Of a DNA stretch of 64,000 nucleotides, positions 1-13,723 are shown in pieces. Under the pieces are notes generated by a model. It was not told the DNA's origin. It ran no database searches and was given only the letters and a program-made list of their open reading frames with translations. The position numbers were made by a program, and so were the translations under genes. How positions within the stretch are numbered: the stretch's first letter is position 1; each line of letters opens with the position of its first letter. The stretch is taken from the NCBI RefSeq assembly GCF_965363235.1, contig NC_134839.1:93081743-93145742 (forward strand), read 5' to 3'. This stretch comes from Mytilus galloprovincialis (Eukaryota; Mollusca; Bivalvia; Mytilida; Mytilidae).

Positions 1-439
1 ATTTAAAGTTGAAACAATGTTTAATTTTCACTGACTATCCTGTATCGAACCTCTGAAACTTTCAGGTGGAGACAGCAACGTCATATTTCTGGATACTCTG
101 GTTGGCTGGGTATGTAATTTGCACTACACATGCGCGATATGCTCCGTTGAATATCTATGTTTATGAATGACTCGTGAGAAAGCATGCAAGCAATGTATAT
201 AGTGTTGTGAAAGCGACGGAAACGTAAAGAAATAGTCGATTTTCGTGAAAGTTTAATCTATAACTACTCAGTCTTCTGACTCGGAATTTTTCTAGCATTA
301 ATTAAGTTTCTTACGCCCCTTCTGTGTTGCTGGACGATTCTTTTAACAAGGAAAACAGAGAAATTCACATGTGTTAAAAGTAATTTTTTATGAAAGAAGA
401 ACATATTAAAAGTGTTAACAAATAGATTCAAATGATATC

Positions 440-3400
440 ATGGGACAGAGGAACGAAGAACCAGAGGTGACAACTGTAAAATCTAAATTAGTGGTAGTCG
501 GAGATTGTGGGTGCGGCAAAACTTCTATGATCAATAGATATGTGAAGGGAAACTTTTCAGAGGTAAGCTATTTTCTTGCTTTGCTAACTCGGAGATTTTC
601 TATACTATTATAGAAAGTCACTGGCTAACTTGATACATTACATGTTTATACTTTTATATGATAAGTTGGTAACCAAGTGGCAAATAAACTACAGTAAATT
701 AAATTTCAACCGAAGTTTGATTGGTTTTATAAACTAGTTTTAATTTAGATTGAAACTTTTTTCTAGGAGGAAATCCTAAATTTGTTGATTTTAAAGTTAA
801 CTACAAGATTCTAGCCTTCACATGTGAATCATTGTAGACACGCTCTTTTGTGTTAGTTTTGTTTTTAAATCTTATTTAATTAACATGCTTTATAATTCAT
901 CTTTGCTTGTTTTTATACGGTTTTATAGTGTCAGTAAAGTTGTAAATGAAAACGTTCTTCTTTTATGAATATATAAAAAGAAAGAGACCATAGTTTCTCT
1001 CGATTTCATAAGCTTATCGAAATCAAATATTTTATATTTTGGGTTGAAGAGATTTTGAGACTGATATGATTTAAATGAAAGAGCCACAGGTATGCTGATA
1101 ACACACCTGATCATTTACCTGAGTATAATGAATGTCAAAACGTTACATCAGATGTATACTTAAACTACAGTAAATCCCCACAACAGGTGATAATGTAATC
1201 ATTGTTTTATGGCCGACAGAATATCGTCTGCTCTAAATTTGATATGTCAAGGGTGACAGATGGAATGCAAGATACATAGATATAATGTATAGGGTAAAAT
1301 TTGCCAACTCAGTCAAAATCTACCAATTATAATTATCCAGTCTTTATATAGCTCTCATTAATAGAACCTGAAACTGTAAGGGCTTACATTATTCAAGTAG
1401 CACCATTTTGCAAAGATAATGATGTCCAGCCATGTCCACTGTCAGAAGACCGTATTTTGAGCTCCAAATTATAAAATTAAAATGTTAATATTTAATTTTC
1501 GAGACATCGATCGTGTAAAAAAATAAGAACCAACTTGACTGCTTGTATGTAGTAAACGAAATTAATATTCAATGGGTTTAGGACTTTTCATGTTAATCAA
1601 GGAAGTCATATATAAATCGAATAAATATATAATTTTGGAATCATTTTGAAGTCCGACGAATATGGATCAACTCGGTTATCCATTCTCCTGCTAACCTTAT
1701 TTATGGACAATAAATAATAACATCGGGGTTGGTCATAAAACCTTTATCCTCAGTTTCTGAAATTTTGGGTGTAGAATATCTAACTCAATGACAGCTGTTT
1801 GTTTACCATGCACTTGTAATCATATACATTCTGACAGTATGTTTACGCTATGTAGCACTTATTTTGCATCGTAGGTTTGATTGTAATAAAATTATATAGC
1901 GCATGGTTTTAGATATGTTCATGATATTCATGGAATTGAAAAAAAAATGTTAAGTTTTCGACATGAAAGAATGTTTCTAATCTGTTACATGTATATTATT
2001 ATATAAGTAACTTTGGCTTTACTTAATTGTAGTTTTGCATAATATTTTACAACTTTAAAAAATACAACATAACTTATAATTCCACAAGAATAAAGATGAG
2101 TCTGATTATTAAAAAAGAAAAGATAAAAAGCTTATTTTGTTATTTTAAAATGGAATTCCTGATCTTACCATATATATCTTCGATTTAAAATGATTTCATT
2201 TGATTCCATTTAAATTAAATATAAGATCGCTGAAATTGACCTAAATTTGGACAATGCTTGGTAGGGGATGTCGTCTATAGGATAATTTTAGATAATAATA
2301 GATTAAACCTTCAATATCTATCCACGAAATTACATTCACAAAATTGACAAGTAGCACGTCGAGTATTTAAGTGTCAATAATAAGAACAGGTAAAATCTGA
2401 TAGTGATCCTAAATTCCTCAGGATTGCATACGTTAAGAATTGCAGAATCTATATTAAAGAAACCTCCCAACTCAGTACCGGTTAAAAGGCGCAAACTTTG
2501 TGCGTAAAGCAGATCTTTTGATTATGTTTTGTCTAACTTATAAAATAATGTTTACCCTCCCAAATTTCGTTAGCACGCAATGAAAATGCCGATGAAAAAC
2601 TATGGAAACGACCTATTAGTATACTGTAAGCGTTTTTTTCGTACAAATTTATTACATATGTTGGGGCTGTTACATTTAAATAAAATATATAAAACTGAAT
2701 TTAACCTTTACGGTCTTTCGTAGGTGTAGGTGTAATTTGTTATACTTCAAATAGATTTAATAAGGATACCCTAGTGTTCTGATTCATTTTACAATTGTTA
2801 ATTAACATGGTATATACTACTTTGGTCCACATTTCAGAGGAAGTTTGTTTTATCATGATGCCAATTAACCGTAATCTACTAAATAAATATACATGTAAAT
2901 AGATTGATATGACGAAGCCTTCCTCTTCCTTCTCTCATTCCATGAGAACTATGTTAGTTACCCTTGTACAAATACCCAAATGAGTTCTTTCATACTGACT
3001 TTAATCACACACGCCTGTACAACATATTTGATAACAGAAATGGAATTCTTATGCAGTTTATATATATAGAATGATTATTTTTCTCAGAAGCTATGCAATA
3101 CTTTTGAGTCGAGTAACTATTAAGGATAAGTTTGAAATGTTTAATGGGAAGTCCGAATTGACTTGAGCAAAATGTTTGAAATAATATTTAATATTAATGG
3201 TAGAATGATTGTCAGAATGATCTCGATATGATAAAGAGCGGAGTTGGGTATTCATCAGACTGTAAAAAAAATACAATGGAGAAAAAAAAAACCACTGAGC
3301 GGATCAGTTAGTCTTTTCTTAACATTATGCGAACTTGAATTATGAATGAACAATCAGCTGGTTTTGGCATGCATTTTCTACATGTAAACTCTTGTCAAAT

Positions 3401-6400
3401 TCCGGAGAACAGAAGATAATGGACAGGTTCCAAATTTGAGTTGTATAAGTATAAGTTGTCCATTAGACGGTTTTGGTGAATAGAATTAAAAAAACACCCG
3501 AAAATTCTTCCTTTGATTTAATGTTTGGTACAGGCTCTTTGCTTTAAAAAAAACCGCATGATTTCACACCTAAAATTATCATAGTTCACCGAAAATGAAG
3601 ACCACACTATTCCGCTTGTCTGTTTCTACGGGCCAATCCTGAAAACCACAACTAATTAATACCGCAGATTTTATAATAGTAATTTATTGGACTGGTATGT
3701 CCCTTATGAATAAATGTTTCGCATAATGAATTTCATTGATACACTGTCACGGGAATTGATTTTAACACGCTTCAGTGATTTAGTATTAATTTTTCCACAT
3801 AATGATATTAATAAGGATAGAAATCGTATTAGTTGTTCTCTAATCCTATCCACAAATGAATGAACAAAAAATATATACCAGAAAAGTTAAAAAAAAAAGT
3901 GCCTGTAGTTTTTTCCCTGTAGTGACCCCGATTAGAAGCAACTGGTTCGAAGGATACAATCAGGCTGTTCTGGTTTTATGAGAAACAGTTTTTAACATGT
4001 GTAACATGACCGACAATACCTATCTATACAATTGATAAGAAAAGTGTTTTGTTATCTCAGAATAAATGTTTTGTCAGAATGCCACTTTAAATATACAGGC
4101 ATTTGTAGTACTCCATCAACTGAGAATAAATAAACGATTGCACTTGAATATTCTTTTCTGTAATCTATTCGTTATCATTTTGATTGATGTCCCGAACATT
4201 TCAATGTTTTGCCTCCGAGTCCTAATAAATTAGTTCGAGAAAACATTACACGAAATCAACGAATTTCCGACAAAAAAAAAGAATCGGTAAATTATTGTGT
4301 TACGATATTTTACAATTGTATGCGATTCCTAAAACGTCAAATGAAGAAGTTTTAAAGCAATTTAGACCGGAAATGAAGTTATTCTGTACAAGCAAATGCC
4401 AATGTCATGATAGGCAAAAGCAAAGGTGATTTTGCAAAATCTTTGCACTAACAGTTGATATGAAATGCAACCCTTGTCCTCTAAGGGTATTCAGTGGTAA
4501 ACATAACTATTTACGGTATTTTGATATACCGAAAATGAAAGCTATTCTTTGAAGAAGGTAAAGATTAATGTTTATCTGATGATACGGCGGTATATTATCT
4601 TGATTATGTCTGCGATATCAATATAATTTGTGCAGGTTGTAGGAATATTTAACATGTGCCAGCAATCAATCCTCAGTATGGCATACCTCTGACATGTTTC
4701 ATAAGCCCTGCTAGCTTGATCCTTTCCAAATTGTGGGAAACGTTTGTTTGGTGAACAATTTATTCGAAAGAAATAAGTAATATAGATAAAAGTTAAAGAT
4801 AGACTTAGAAACCTTGCATTGTCGGGTTCAAGTCTTTGTCAGTTGGGGTTACTTTGTCTGTTGTTTTCATATGACAGAGGTGTCTTTTACTTTGGCGAGT
4901 GTGTGCTTCTTTGCCCCTGTAGTCCTAATACATTTGTTTTTTGCTATGTCTTTGCAGTTTTACAACCATTTATTTCAAGCTGTATAAATCCACAAATTAA
5001 TTGAAAATTTGAGCATATCCGCACTGATCATGCATCCAACTATTGTTGATCAACATCATTGTCATTTGGCTGCTATATTCTCTGTGCTCATTCGTCATAT
5101 GTGATTAAAATATTAAGCATTGACCGCATACTTAACTACTTTTTTCTACATTTCAGACATACACACCAACTGGTTTTGATACATACACATCAACTTATCA
5201 TGTATCAGACACATACAAGATACACATGTCAATATGGGATACGTCGGGTAAGTTTTTGCAGAAAATAAATATAAGACATTAATAAATTCATACATCATTT
5301 CATCTGCCGAAACCCTTAGGCTTTATTTTATCATTATTTCTATGAATATAAAACACTAAAAAATACTAAAATACAAGTCAGAATTTTGCATTTTTTTCAA
5401 GCAATACAAAAACAACAATGTGACTTGGACGGAGAGTTGTCGCATTGGCACTCATGCCACATCTTTCTATATCTATACATTGAGGATTGTTTTTAAACAT
5501 ATGTTTTGTGATTTGAATACCACCATGATTCATGCCAGTAGGTGTGCTTGTCTGCCAGACATTTGATTACAATTCCTTTATCAAGGTTACCCACTTTATT
5601 ATAACGACAAACGATGGAATTCGTAAAGAATTTTGTGCAGAACGTAGTGGTATTCTTAGCCTATCCTATCCATTACACAACTATTACATATGTTTCTGAT
5701 TTATAAGTACCACTTTGATGGTACTCGACCCATTAACTGTTAACGACTTTGATCTCTCCTTACATTAGTCATATAGTTCTACTTGAGTATCCATCAATTA
5801 TTTCCTATTTAAAACAAAATTACTGTTATCCAGAAGAAAATTGTGTTAATTTGGCATTATATGATAGACAGAATAGTAATCATGCATCTCCGTATGTCGT
5901 CATTATAACTAAATGTCGTTCATGGTCTGTCCCTAATTGACTTTATAACAAGCATTTGCAAGTATATTAATGGTGTACAAGTTTGGATCCTCCCTTCTCC
6001 GGAATTTATTCTATAATGACTTAAAAATCGATGAAAATTAAGTAAGACCTCATAATCTTTTCCTTGCAGAATTTCCAAACCTTAACCCCGTTTGAAATTT
6101 TCTCAATCCCTGCCTACTTGACAAGACTTTTTTTACATGCATTGTTTATGCTACAATGTAGAACGATATGCACTATGAATCCGTATCTAAAAAATCCATA
6201 TCAATAATAAACACCAGTTTCCCATCCTTAGTTTCCACCGAGTAATGTGAAACTAAGTGACACCATTGGAATTTAGTTCTGCACCATTTGTACCACAGAG
6301 GACACATGACTGAAAAAAATGATATTAACAACGAAGCAACAACTAAACTTCAATAAAAAAATCATATAAGTGTAAGTAAGTGGTAACTAGGTTTTTTTTT

Positions 6401-9400
6401 GGGTCTCAGTTAAAGTAGTTTTTGTGTTGCTGAGTTTTGTTGGTAGCCTGTGTAAAACGATTGACAACTTTTCTAGACTCAAAACGATTTAGAGCTTGAC
6501 ATTTTGTAAAGCGTCGAAGACCATCTAGTCTTTAGAATTTGCTAATTTCATTCCAGTTCATGACAGTTTATTAATATTTCAAATGTTTTGTATTTTAATA
6601 TCGGCATGTATCTATGAACTGTATATGTCTTTTCACACGAAAATTTATAAGCAGACGAGGTCTTCGTATTTCATCCATACCTTTAGTCGTTATCGTCTGC
6701 TATGGGAACTCATAAAACACAAAAAGCTCTAGTTCTCAATGAAATTTAATACATCTATTTACACACTCCCACTACATACAATGTTAGATAAATATTTGTC
6801 AAGTTGAAACCTATCCGCATTCCACCCCTTAAGCAGACGGTTGATAATAAATCTCATATAACTTGTGGTTTTATTTCTGTATATAAAAATCACAGTGTTG
6901 TTAGCTAAAACGCCTTAAAAAACTTCTATCCTTTATGTAATTTATTAAAATCTGCAGAGCATAGAATTAAATTACATGCAAACATAACAGAATAGGGGAT
7001 GATTAGTAGTTGAAGGCGTAGAAAAAATATAAACAGGAAGGTTTATATGTGAGGATATCATATCTAGTAAGATTCTTGTGTTTTCTACAAGCCCGTGACA
7101 TCAATTGATTAAAACAAAATCATCGGATTTCAATAAATAAATTTTACGCCAAAAATGTCCCGTTTGGAAAGAGATTTTTTTTAAAAGTAAAGACACACCT
7201 TTATGATTGAAATTTGCTTGTGAACGTGAGATGCCTTAGTAAGTGCATGAACTTATACGGACGGTGATCAACGAACTCTCCTTTATAGAATCAACAAAAA
7301 CATTTAGGTACTTTATTTTTTTTTAAATATATGAATAAAGAATAAATAAAAAATAACTATGTATAAAGCCTTTTAAGTGAACAAGTTGTTTTAAATGGAA
7401 GATAACTGCTTATAAAGGTCCAAACAAATTTTTCTTTCCATGGCAAATTTGCGTAGGACACAACTATGTACAGTAAACCTGTATAATCCTATTAGGTTAA
7501 TCCAGCAAATATGCTAATCTGATTTATTTTAAACCCGGTCATTCAGATCATAGTAAATCCCTGGTATGCTAAAAAAAAATCTGACAATCCTTAAAATCAT
7601 TAAACCGTTTATTCTCCGAATCGGGTTGGTATTTAACAGTACGAAAGCGATTGGTGTCAAAATAAAATCCACGAGATTTTTCAAAGGTTTAAAAAAGACT
7701 AAAAAATTAGAACATTGAACATTTATAAATACATTTAATGTAGTCTTTCATATTTCTTGCAAACAATATGTGATCAAATCGAAGATGAGGGTAGAAAGTT
7801 ACATGGATTACAGAAGAGCAAAAATGTTTAAGGGTGGGGTTAACAGATGGCTTGGTCAATTGGCGACGGAAACATCCATTGACTGGTTATTCACAAAACA
7901 TGTACAAGATAAACTTTCTAGATAATACGATTGGGTTTCAGACTCGTGTCGAGAACTTCCGGGAGATGAAAGGTTTATCTCCCAAGACTGCCTATGTACA
8001 ACCTATTTTGTAGAATGACTTTGTGTTTTAAACTCAAATATTTCAAACCCCGGAAAAAGTAGCTGGCATTCGATTGTATCAATAAACGTTTGTCTTCTCC
8101 CCTTTTATTCTTCTGATTAAATCTTACAGGATTTTAGAATACATTATAATTTTTGGATTAACAAAATGTTGAGTAAGGTGAATGATAAAGATCTAAAATT
8201 TCACCTTTTTCTGTTTTTGACCTCGTAAATCCGACAGGTTGTATAATAGGTTTTCTGTCTGACAGAAACAGGTGCCTTCCTTTAGGATATTTATGATGTT
8301 CAGCTGATAATGATATTTTTACCTACTCAGACGATAACGGTTACACCCAGTAACTACAGCTAATTTTCTGCCCCAATACACAGATAAATTGTGATCTGCT
8401 TACATGAATTTATATCAGCAAAAAATATACCCTTGTAGCCTCAGCTATCGTCAATTTGTGTTGAAATATCGACATGCTTTGTCAACATTTTTTTCAGAAC
8501 GTTCAGGGGGCTTGAAAATTATCCAATTTATGGAGTTCTTATTGCTATAACTTCCGACTTTTTATGTACGACCTTTGTCTTCAACGCAGGGTCTGCAAAC
8601 TGATATATGAGTTGATAGTAATACAATCCTAGTTGATACACAACCTTAACGGTATTATTTTATTTTGCAGGAGATGCAGGGTACAATAGAGTTAGACCGT
8701 TGTCGTATAGTGATGCTGATTTAGTCATAATATGTTTTTCTGTTGGAGACCCAGAATCCATGGCCAACGTTGTCTCAAAGGTAGATAGATAAACCATGTT
8801 CAACTTTATGATTTAAGAATAAATAGAATTTGCACTTAAAGATGAACCGGAAAGGAATACACAAATCTTTTTTGCCGTCATGATAGATATAGAAAGTTTA
8901 CTTTGGACTCTCCCAGACATAGAAAGTTTACTTTGGACTCTCCCAGACACATTCTGCTAGAGTTTGGTTAGTCTAGGTATGGGAAATTAAGATGTGGTAT
9001 ATTTGAAATTTAACCCAAAAAATCAAAAATAAAATTTTAATTTTAAGCCTGTACTTATTGAAGTGTTTTCTCATTACAGTGGATAATCGAGGTACGAGAA
9101 CATTGTCCCAAACAACCTGTTATATTAGTGGGTTGCAAAACAGATGTCCGTCCAGACATACCAAAACAAGAGGAAGGATCAAAATTAGTTAATTATGATC
9201 AGGTAATTCATTTATCTAGTTGTTAATAAACTCAATGTCTTTTGGCAATTTATCACATTTCATATGTAAAGTTTTGCTGTCTGTTTTATTTAAGATATGA
9301 TTTTTCATTGTTCTTTATAAGGATGCCTGTATACTTTTACATCTTGTTTATATATTTTGGTTATAAATCACCAAACTTTATAATTAACAAATAATATGTA

Positions 9401-9663
9401 TGTTTTTGTTGTTGTAGGGTCTGAAAACAGCAAAGCATATAGGAGCATTAGTGTATTCTGAAATTTCTTCAAAGACTTCTCAGCGAAGTGTAAGTGACGT
9501 TATAGAAGTAGCAGCATTATCGTCTGCTGGAAATAAAACATCAACAGAAAGTCCTAGTTTACGTCGCCAGAGATCTTTCATCAGACGTAAAAGATTCAGT
9601 GGAATTGGAGAGGCCAAAATGCATCTGCGGAAAGAAGCAGCGAAAAGTTGTGTTGTGATGTAA
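440..9663 (+). CDS. Rnd/RhoE-type Rho GTPase, five coding exons, 230 aa
   Basis: Coding exons are 440-562, 5157-5247, 8671-8780, 9080-9202 and 9418-9663; all borders are GT..AG and the phases join to 230 residues. Seen: a P-loop GDCGCGKTS (21-29), switch I with TYTPTGF (42-48), switch II DTSGD (69-73), a VRPLSY stretch typical of Rho proteins, guanine-specificity motif GCKTD (126-130), a short Rho-type insert region, a basic tail (RRQR and RRKR, 198-208) and C-terminal CVVM. Known: Rnd proteins share DTSG, GCKSD and a farnesylated CxxM end, and are constitutively GTP-bound regulators that oppose RhoA at the plasma membrane. Inference: this is an Rnd-like, GTPase-deficient protein. The Met at 440 sets the frame leading straight into the P-loop; the ATG at 432 is in another frame. 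An atypical Rho of another branch remains possible. Confidence 0.9.
563..5156 (+). other. Intron 1 of the Rnd-like gene
   Basis: A 4.6-kb AT-rich intron bounded by gtaagc and a ttttctacatttcag acceptor. I saw no convincing second gene or intact mobile element; short open frames on both strands have low-complexity composition. Confidence 0.7.
5248..8670 (+). other. Intron 2 of the Rnd-like gene
   Basis: A 3.4-kb intron from gtaagt to a tattttgcag acceptor. Around 5418-5475 it contains a short segment (gttgtcgcattggcactcat) resembling one end of the dispersed repeat at 45033 and 63030. I recognised nothing else. Confidence 0.65.
8889..8948. repeat. 30-bp perfect tandem duplication
   Basis: Two adjacent identical 30-bp units (8889-8918 and 8919-8948) lie in intron 3 of the Rnd-like gene. 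It looks like a recent slippage or duplication event with no obvious function. Confidence 0.9.
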
Positions 9664-10820
9664 ACTGGTGTATGAGGCCATTCATACACTAATTCCTAGT
9701 CATACCAAAGAGACAACATGCTCATTCATTATTTATTTTTCTTGATTTCATAATTTATTTAAATCACACAAAGAGTACCGAAAATGTAACCGGAAGTTTT
9801 TAAGTGGAAGATATTATAGGTGCTGTCATGAAAATCATTGTTCATTATTTGTGCTTTTATATGATTATATCTTAAGTAGATGTAATATAAAAACAAAATA
9901 GTATGTTGTATTACAAATATTTGATGTCTGTGATACAAGACTGAACATTAATGATCTCAGTAAATGGGTGGATGAACTTTCCATGTGCAATGAATGAACA
10001 TTTTCTATATTAAAATAGGAATGCCTTACAATTTTTAGAGAGAATGTATTGATATGATCTGCTATAGTTTGTTCTAAGAGATAAATATATATGATTAGTA
10101 GTATTAGAAGACAAGTTTGACAAAACAACACCCATCCATTGTTGCAGATTCGCCTTGCCAAAATGTGTTATTTATTATTGCACGCTTTAATGCATATATA
10201 TATATGTACAAGTTTTATCTCCTATCTATATTACAATTGACCAGGAAGGGTTAATGTAACAAATAATAGATCATTAAAGCAAATTTTGCACTGTTGAATG
10301 GTGGAGGGGGAGACACCCTGTTTTAGATATTTATATTTTACACACTTTTTTAAAAGCGACTGCATGATGGAAGTGGATTGTTATTTTTTCTTTGCTAAAT
10401 AGCTGACAAGGAGGATTTGTTGCCTTCCTTTTCGTAGGAGTTTAAGAATCTTATCCATTTAAAGTGCAATCATATGTCTGAACGTTTATTATTGTTTGTG
10501 CGAGATTAATGTGAGTGTAAAACACAGTTATGTATTGGTGAGAGTAGTAGATTGGCGAAAGTCAAATATTGAGTCAATGTTCGTATCTGTCTCATGTTCA
10601 ACGGGTATGTTGGTGGTGTTGTTAAAGATGCAAAATTCTGATCATATTGAGAAATAACACATTCTTTCTTAAGTGATCCGAATTTTTCAAAACAACACAA
10701 ATATATTTTGAAGCAAAGTCTTTCATACGGTTCAATTGACATGAGTGTCTGAGTGATATATTTATGAGTGATCTGTGAAGAGTTCATTGTTATTTTTTGC
10801 AATAAAAATTGCGAACCTAT
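9664..10820 (+). other. Probable 3' UTR of the Rnd-like gene
   Basis: About 1.1 kb of AT-rich, non-coding sequence follows the stop. A canonical AATAAA lies at 10801-10806 with GT-rich sequence just downstream. The two 98-codon open frames on the opposite strand here have no recognisable content. The transcript end is an inference. Confidence 0.45.
10801..10806 (+). terminator. Candidate polyadenylation signal AATAAA (Rnd-like gene)
   Basis: This AATAAA hexamer lies 1.14 kb after the stop codon and is followed at about 20 bp by a T/G-rich stretch. Other AT-rich hexamers exist, so the choice is tentative. Confidence 0.4.
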
Positions 10821-11693
10821 TTAGTTGTTTCTTGTTTTAAAATATACACTATTGTACACGGGAGGCTCCGAGAGGATAGAACCTGGGAACATCTGACACA
10901 CCTTTTTGACGATCAATGCTTATGGTTGGAAACCCTTATAAAAATGGCTTGATCTGCCTTTAGAACATAATTTTACACGGTTTCGTTACAAATACAATAT
11001 TTCAAAGACAATCGAAAGCAATAATGAATGGAAAATATTTGAGAGATCGGAATTCAAATGAAAAAGTAAGATGCGTTTGAAAACGTTCAGTTAGTTTTCA
11101 TCTCGACAGGACTCTTGATACATCTGGGAACGCATACACTAAAGGAGATCACTTGTCTTCCTTTTGATAATATCACACAGAATTACTACTAGCAAAACAT
11201 ATACAGCTGCCACTACATATATATAAATATATACAACAAATTATACTTATGTATTCAGAAACAGCTGTTAGGTACAAAATCATGCCAAATATTTTGTAGA
11301 AGTGTATATATAACAAATTATTCAATTTTATTGATCAATAAACCGAAGTAGGAATAAAGGATACTTGGCAAAATGTTCATTATATCAGAATAAGAATTGG
11401 AAGAATGTGTTTACCTATATTAAACATTTACGAGTTCAATAATGTCTAAGAGAACATTTAACAATAAAACCGAACCTTATATTTCTTCAATAAATTAGGC
11501 GAGCGAATAAGAAGGAACACTGAACACCGTTTTACATTTACTACCCACAATATACATGAGCTTGATGATGGACAAATAGTTCACCTCTCGCTATAACAGT
11601 GGGCATATATATTGTAATACTCGCTTATAGGTTCTGCGGATCTTTAAGTGTGCATCTGACAAAACTGTCAATATTGACATTATTTATTGGTTG
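10821..11693. other. Intergenic, nothing recognised
   Basis: AT-rich sequence with short TA-repeats around 11216-11236. I see no gene or terminal repeats here. Confidence 0.5.
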
Positions 11694-13165
11694 TTATCAA
11701 AGGTACTAGCCTTATATTTTAATACGTTTCGTCTACATAAGACTCATCAGTGACGCTCAGGTCAAAATAGTTAAAAAGCCAAACAAGTTTAAAGTTGAAG
11801 AGCATTGATGACCCAAAATTCCAAAAAGTTGTGCCAAATACAGCAAAGGTTATCTATGCCTGCGATAAGAAAATCCTTAGTTATAATTCATACTTTTGCA
11901 AATAGTAAATTTATACAAATGACCATATAATTGATATGCATGTCAACACCAAGTTCTGACTACTGGGGTGGTGATACCTGCGGGGACAAAACGTCCACCA
12001 GCAGTGGTATCGACCCAGTGGTGTAAATAGTTATCTAAGGTACCAGGCTTACATTTTAATACGCGCTCTGCGCGTTAAATCTATATACATAAGACTCATC
12101 AGTGACGCTCAGATAAAAAAAAGTTGGAAAGCCAAACAAATACAAAGTTTGAAAAGCATTGATGACATAAAATTCCAAAAAGTTGTGCCAAATACGGCTA
12201 AGGTATGCCTGGGATAAGAAAATCCTTGCTATTTCGAATAACTTATAGTTTGCAAGTAAATGTATAAAAATTACCATCTATAATACTAAAATTATGAGGT
12301 CCAATTTGTCAGCCGTCATCACGTAAAAACGACGAATCAAAGAATTCAGCTTTATATACAACTAATATAGTACAAAGGTGTAGATTAAAAATTACACCAC
12401 TCCAAGCCCTTTTGTTTTCCACGCAATTAATATTGCCAATAATTAAGAAGTTCCGGGTCGAGTCCGATACCGATACCAATAGTATATTTACCTGTTACCT
12501 ATTACCTTATCTGTACGTTCCGCATCTAACAGGTGCACCACCAAACGGTGTATTTGGGATTATGCTATATACACGGATCATAATCACAGGGTTGACACTA
12601 CTAAATTGTTACCTATTGTAGTATTTTAATCAGTAAGACTTTCCAAGATAACAATACGAATACTAAAAATCTGGACTAAAAATAAGGTGCATTTATGAAC
12701 CGTTTTCAATTTGTTAGCGGGCATGACATAAAACAGTGAATCAAAGAATTCAACTTTATTTATAACTAACATAGGACAATGCTGTTGATTAAAAAATACT
12801 CCATTCCAGGATCTTTTGTTATCCAAATAATTAATATTACCAATAATTGATAAGTTCCAGTTCGACGGGTTCAAACAGAAAGATTTGAAAGCAGAGAAAA
12901 CTGTGTATCTTATAATCGGCATGACTATCAGATAAAAAATAATACTAAAATAAGGCTTGCGCATAGTTATATACTTAAATCAGTCACGGACCCGCGATAT
13001 CACGGGTGTGTTCTAGTATAATTGATATTCATGTCAACACCGAAGTCCTGACTACTGGGGTGGTGATACCATCAGGGAAGAAACGTCCACCAGCAGTGGC
13101 ATTGACCCAGTGGTGTAAATAGTTATCAAAGGTACCAGGCTTGAAATGTAATACGCCAGACGTGT
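11694..13165 (+). repeat. Bivalve dispersed repeat, tandem copies, split by a Helitron
   Basis: Units start with a ttatc-aaggtac-type motif at 11694 and 12029 (spacing about 335 bp) and share the core aagactcatcagtgacgctc, then ccaaaaagttgtgccaaata, then an end block with cgtccaccagcagtgg. The second unit runs to 12276, is interrupted by the insertion at 12277-13016, and resumes at 13017. A third unit starts near 13123 and is cut off about 13165. The same family recurs at 19344-20005. It encodes nothing. Confidence 0.85.
12277..13016 (+). mobile_element. Non-autonomous Helitron, 740 bp
   Basis: The element begins TCTATAATACTAAAATTATG after a host A. It ends in a GC-rich hairpin (CCCGcgatatcaCGGG) followed ten bases later by terminal CTAG and a host T. 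These are the classic Helitron ends and the A^T target. The paralogous repeat copy at 11931-11942 reads gaccatataatt, i.e. the uninterrupted site, so both borders are fixed. It carries no Rep/helicase, and the internal sequence is a diverged direct duplication of about 390 bp. The 112-codon frame at 12626-12964 on the other strand lies wholly inside and is not a gene. Confidence 0.85.
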
Positions 13166-13374
13166 TAACCTTTTTTTGGCTATCAAGATTTTATTTTCGA
13201 TTTCGGAAACGTTATTTTTATAATAATATGTACAAAGTTTCCGAATGAAAACAAAACCAATGAATTATATATTTTTTCAGCGCAAATATCATTTTTTTTT
13301 TCTTTATCTTTTAACAGTGAAAAATGAAAAACATAATTTGCAAAATCTTCCTCGCGTTACTCCTCCAACTTGAT

Positions 13375-13723
13375 TTAAGGTAGCACAATACAAAGATTTG
13401 TTCACTCCCAATCAAACAACTTTAAACTGATGTAATTCATTTCATCCTTCTTTATATTTTATAAATGAGGTACCAAAAGAAAGAAGAAAGATTAATCTTT
13501 CAAATTGTGATAAATTTATTATGACATAATAATTACATAATCAATTGTTATGTAATAAGTTGCTATATTGTGATGTCCACACTTGAATGAATTTAGCGTA
13601 TTTGTTCTTCATAGCATCCCCAAATATTTTATAGATTCTTGTACAACACAGCTTGACCTCCAAAACTGTGTCAAAAAAGATGTCTGATTGGGGATGAAAA
13701 ATCTTTGTATTGTGCTACCTTAA
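13375..13723. mobile_element. MITE with about 40-bp terminal inverted repeats and TTAA borders
   Basis: The left end at 13379 (GGTAGCACAATACAAAGATT) is repeated inverted at the right end, finishing at 13719, with about 38 of 42 positions matching. TTAA flanks both ends (13375-13378 and 13720-13723). The 341-bp interior is AT-rich and non-coding. TTAA target duplications are typical of piggyBac-type elements, but the terminal bases are not the usual CCC/GGG, so the superfamily is uncertain. Confidence 0.75.

Noticed and set aside
9480-10802. Minus-strand open frames (9480-9689, 9865-10161, 10506-10802)
   Set aside because: The first is the antisense of Rnd exon 5; the others are in its probable 3' UTR with random-looking composition.
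12626-12964. 112-codon minus-strand frame
   Set aside because: Entirely inside the Helitron and not resembling any transposon protein.
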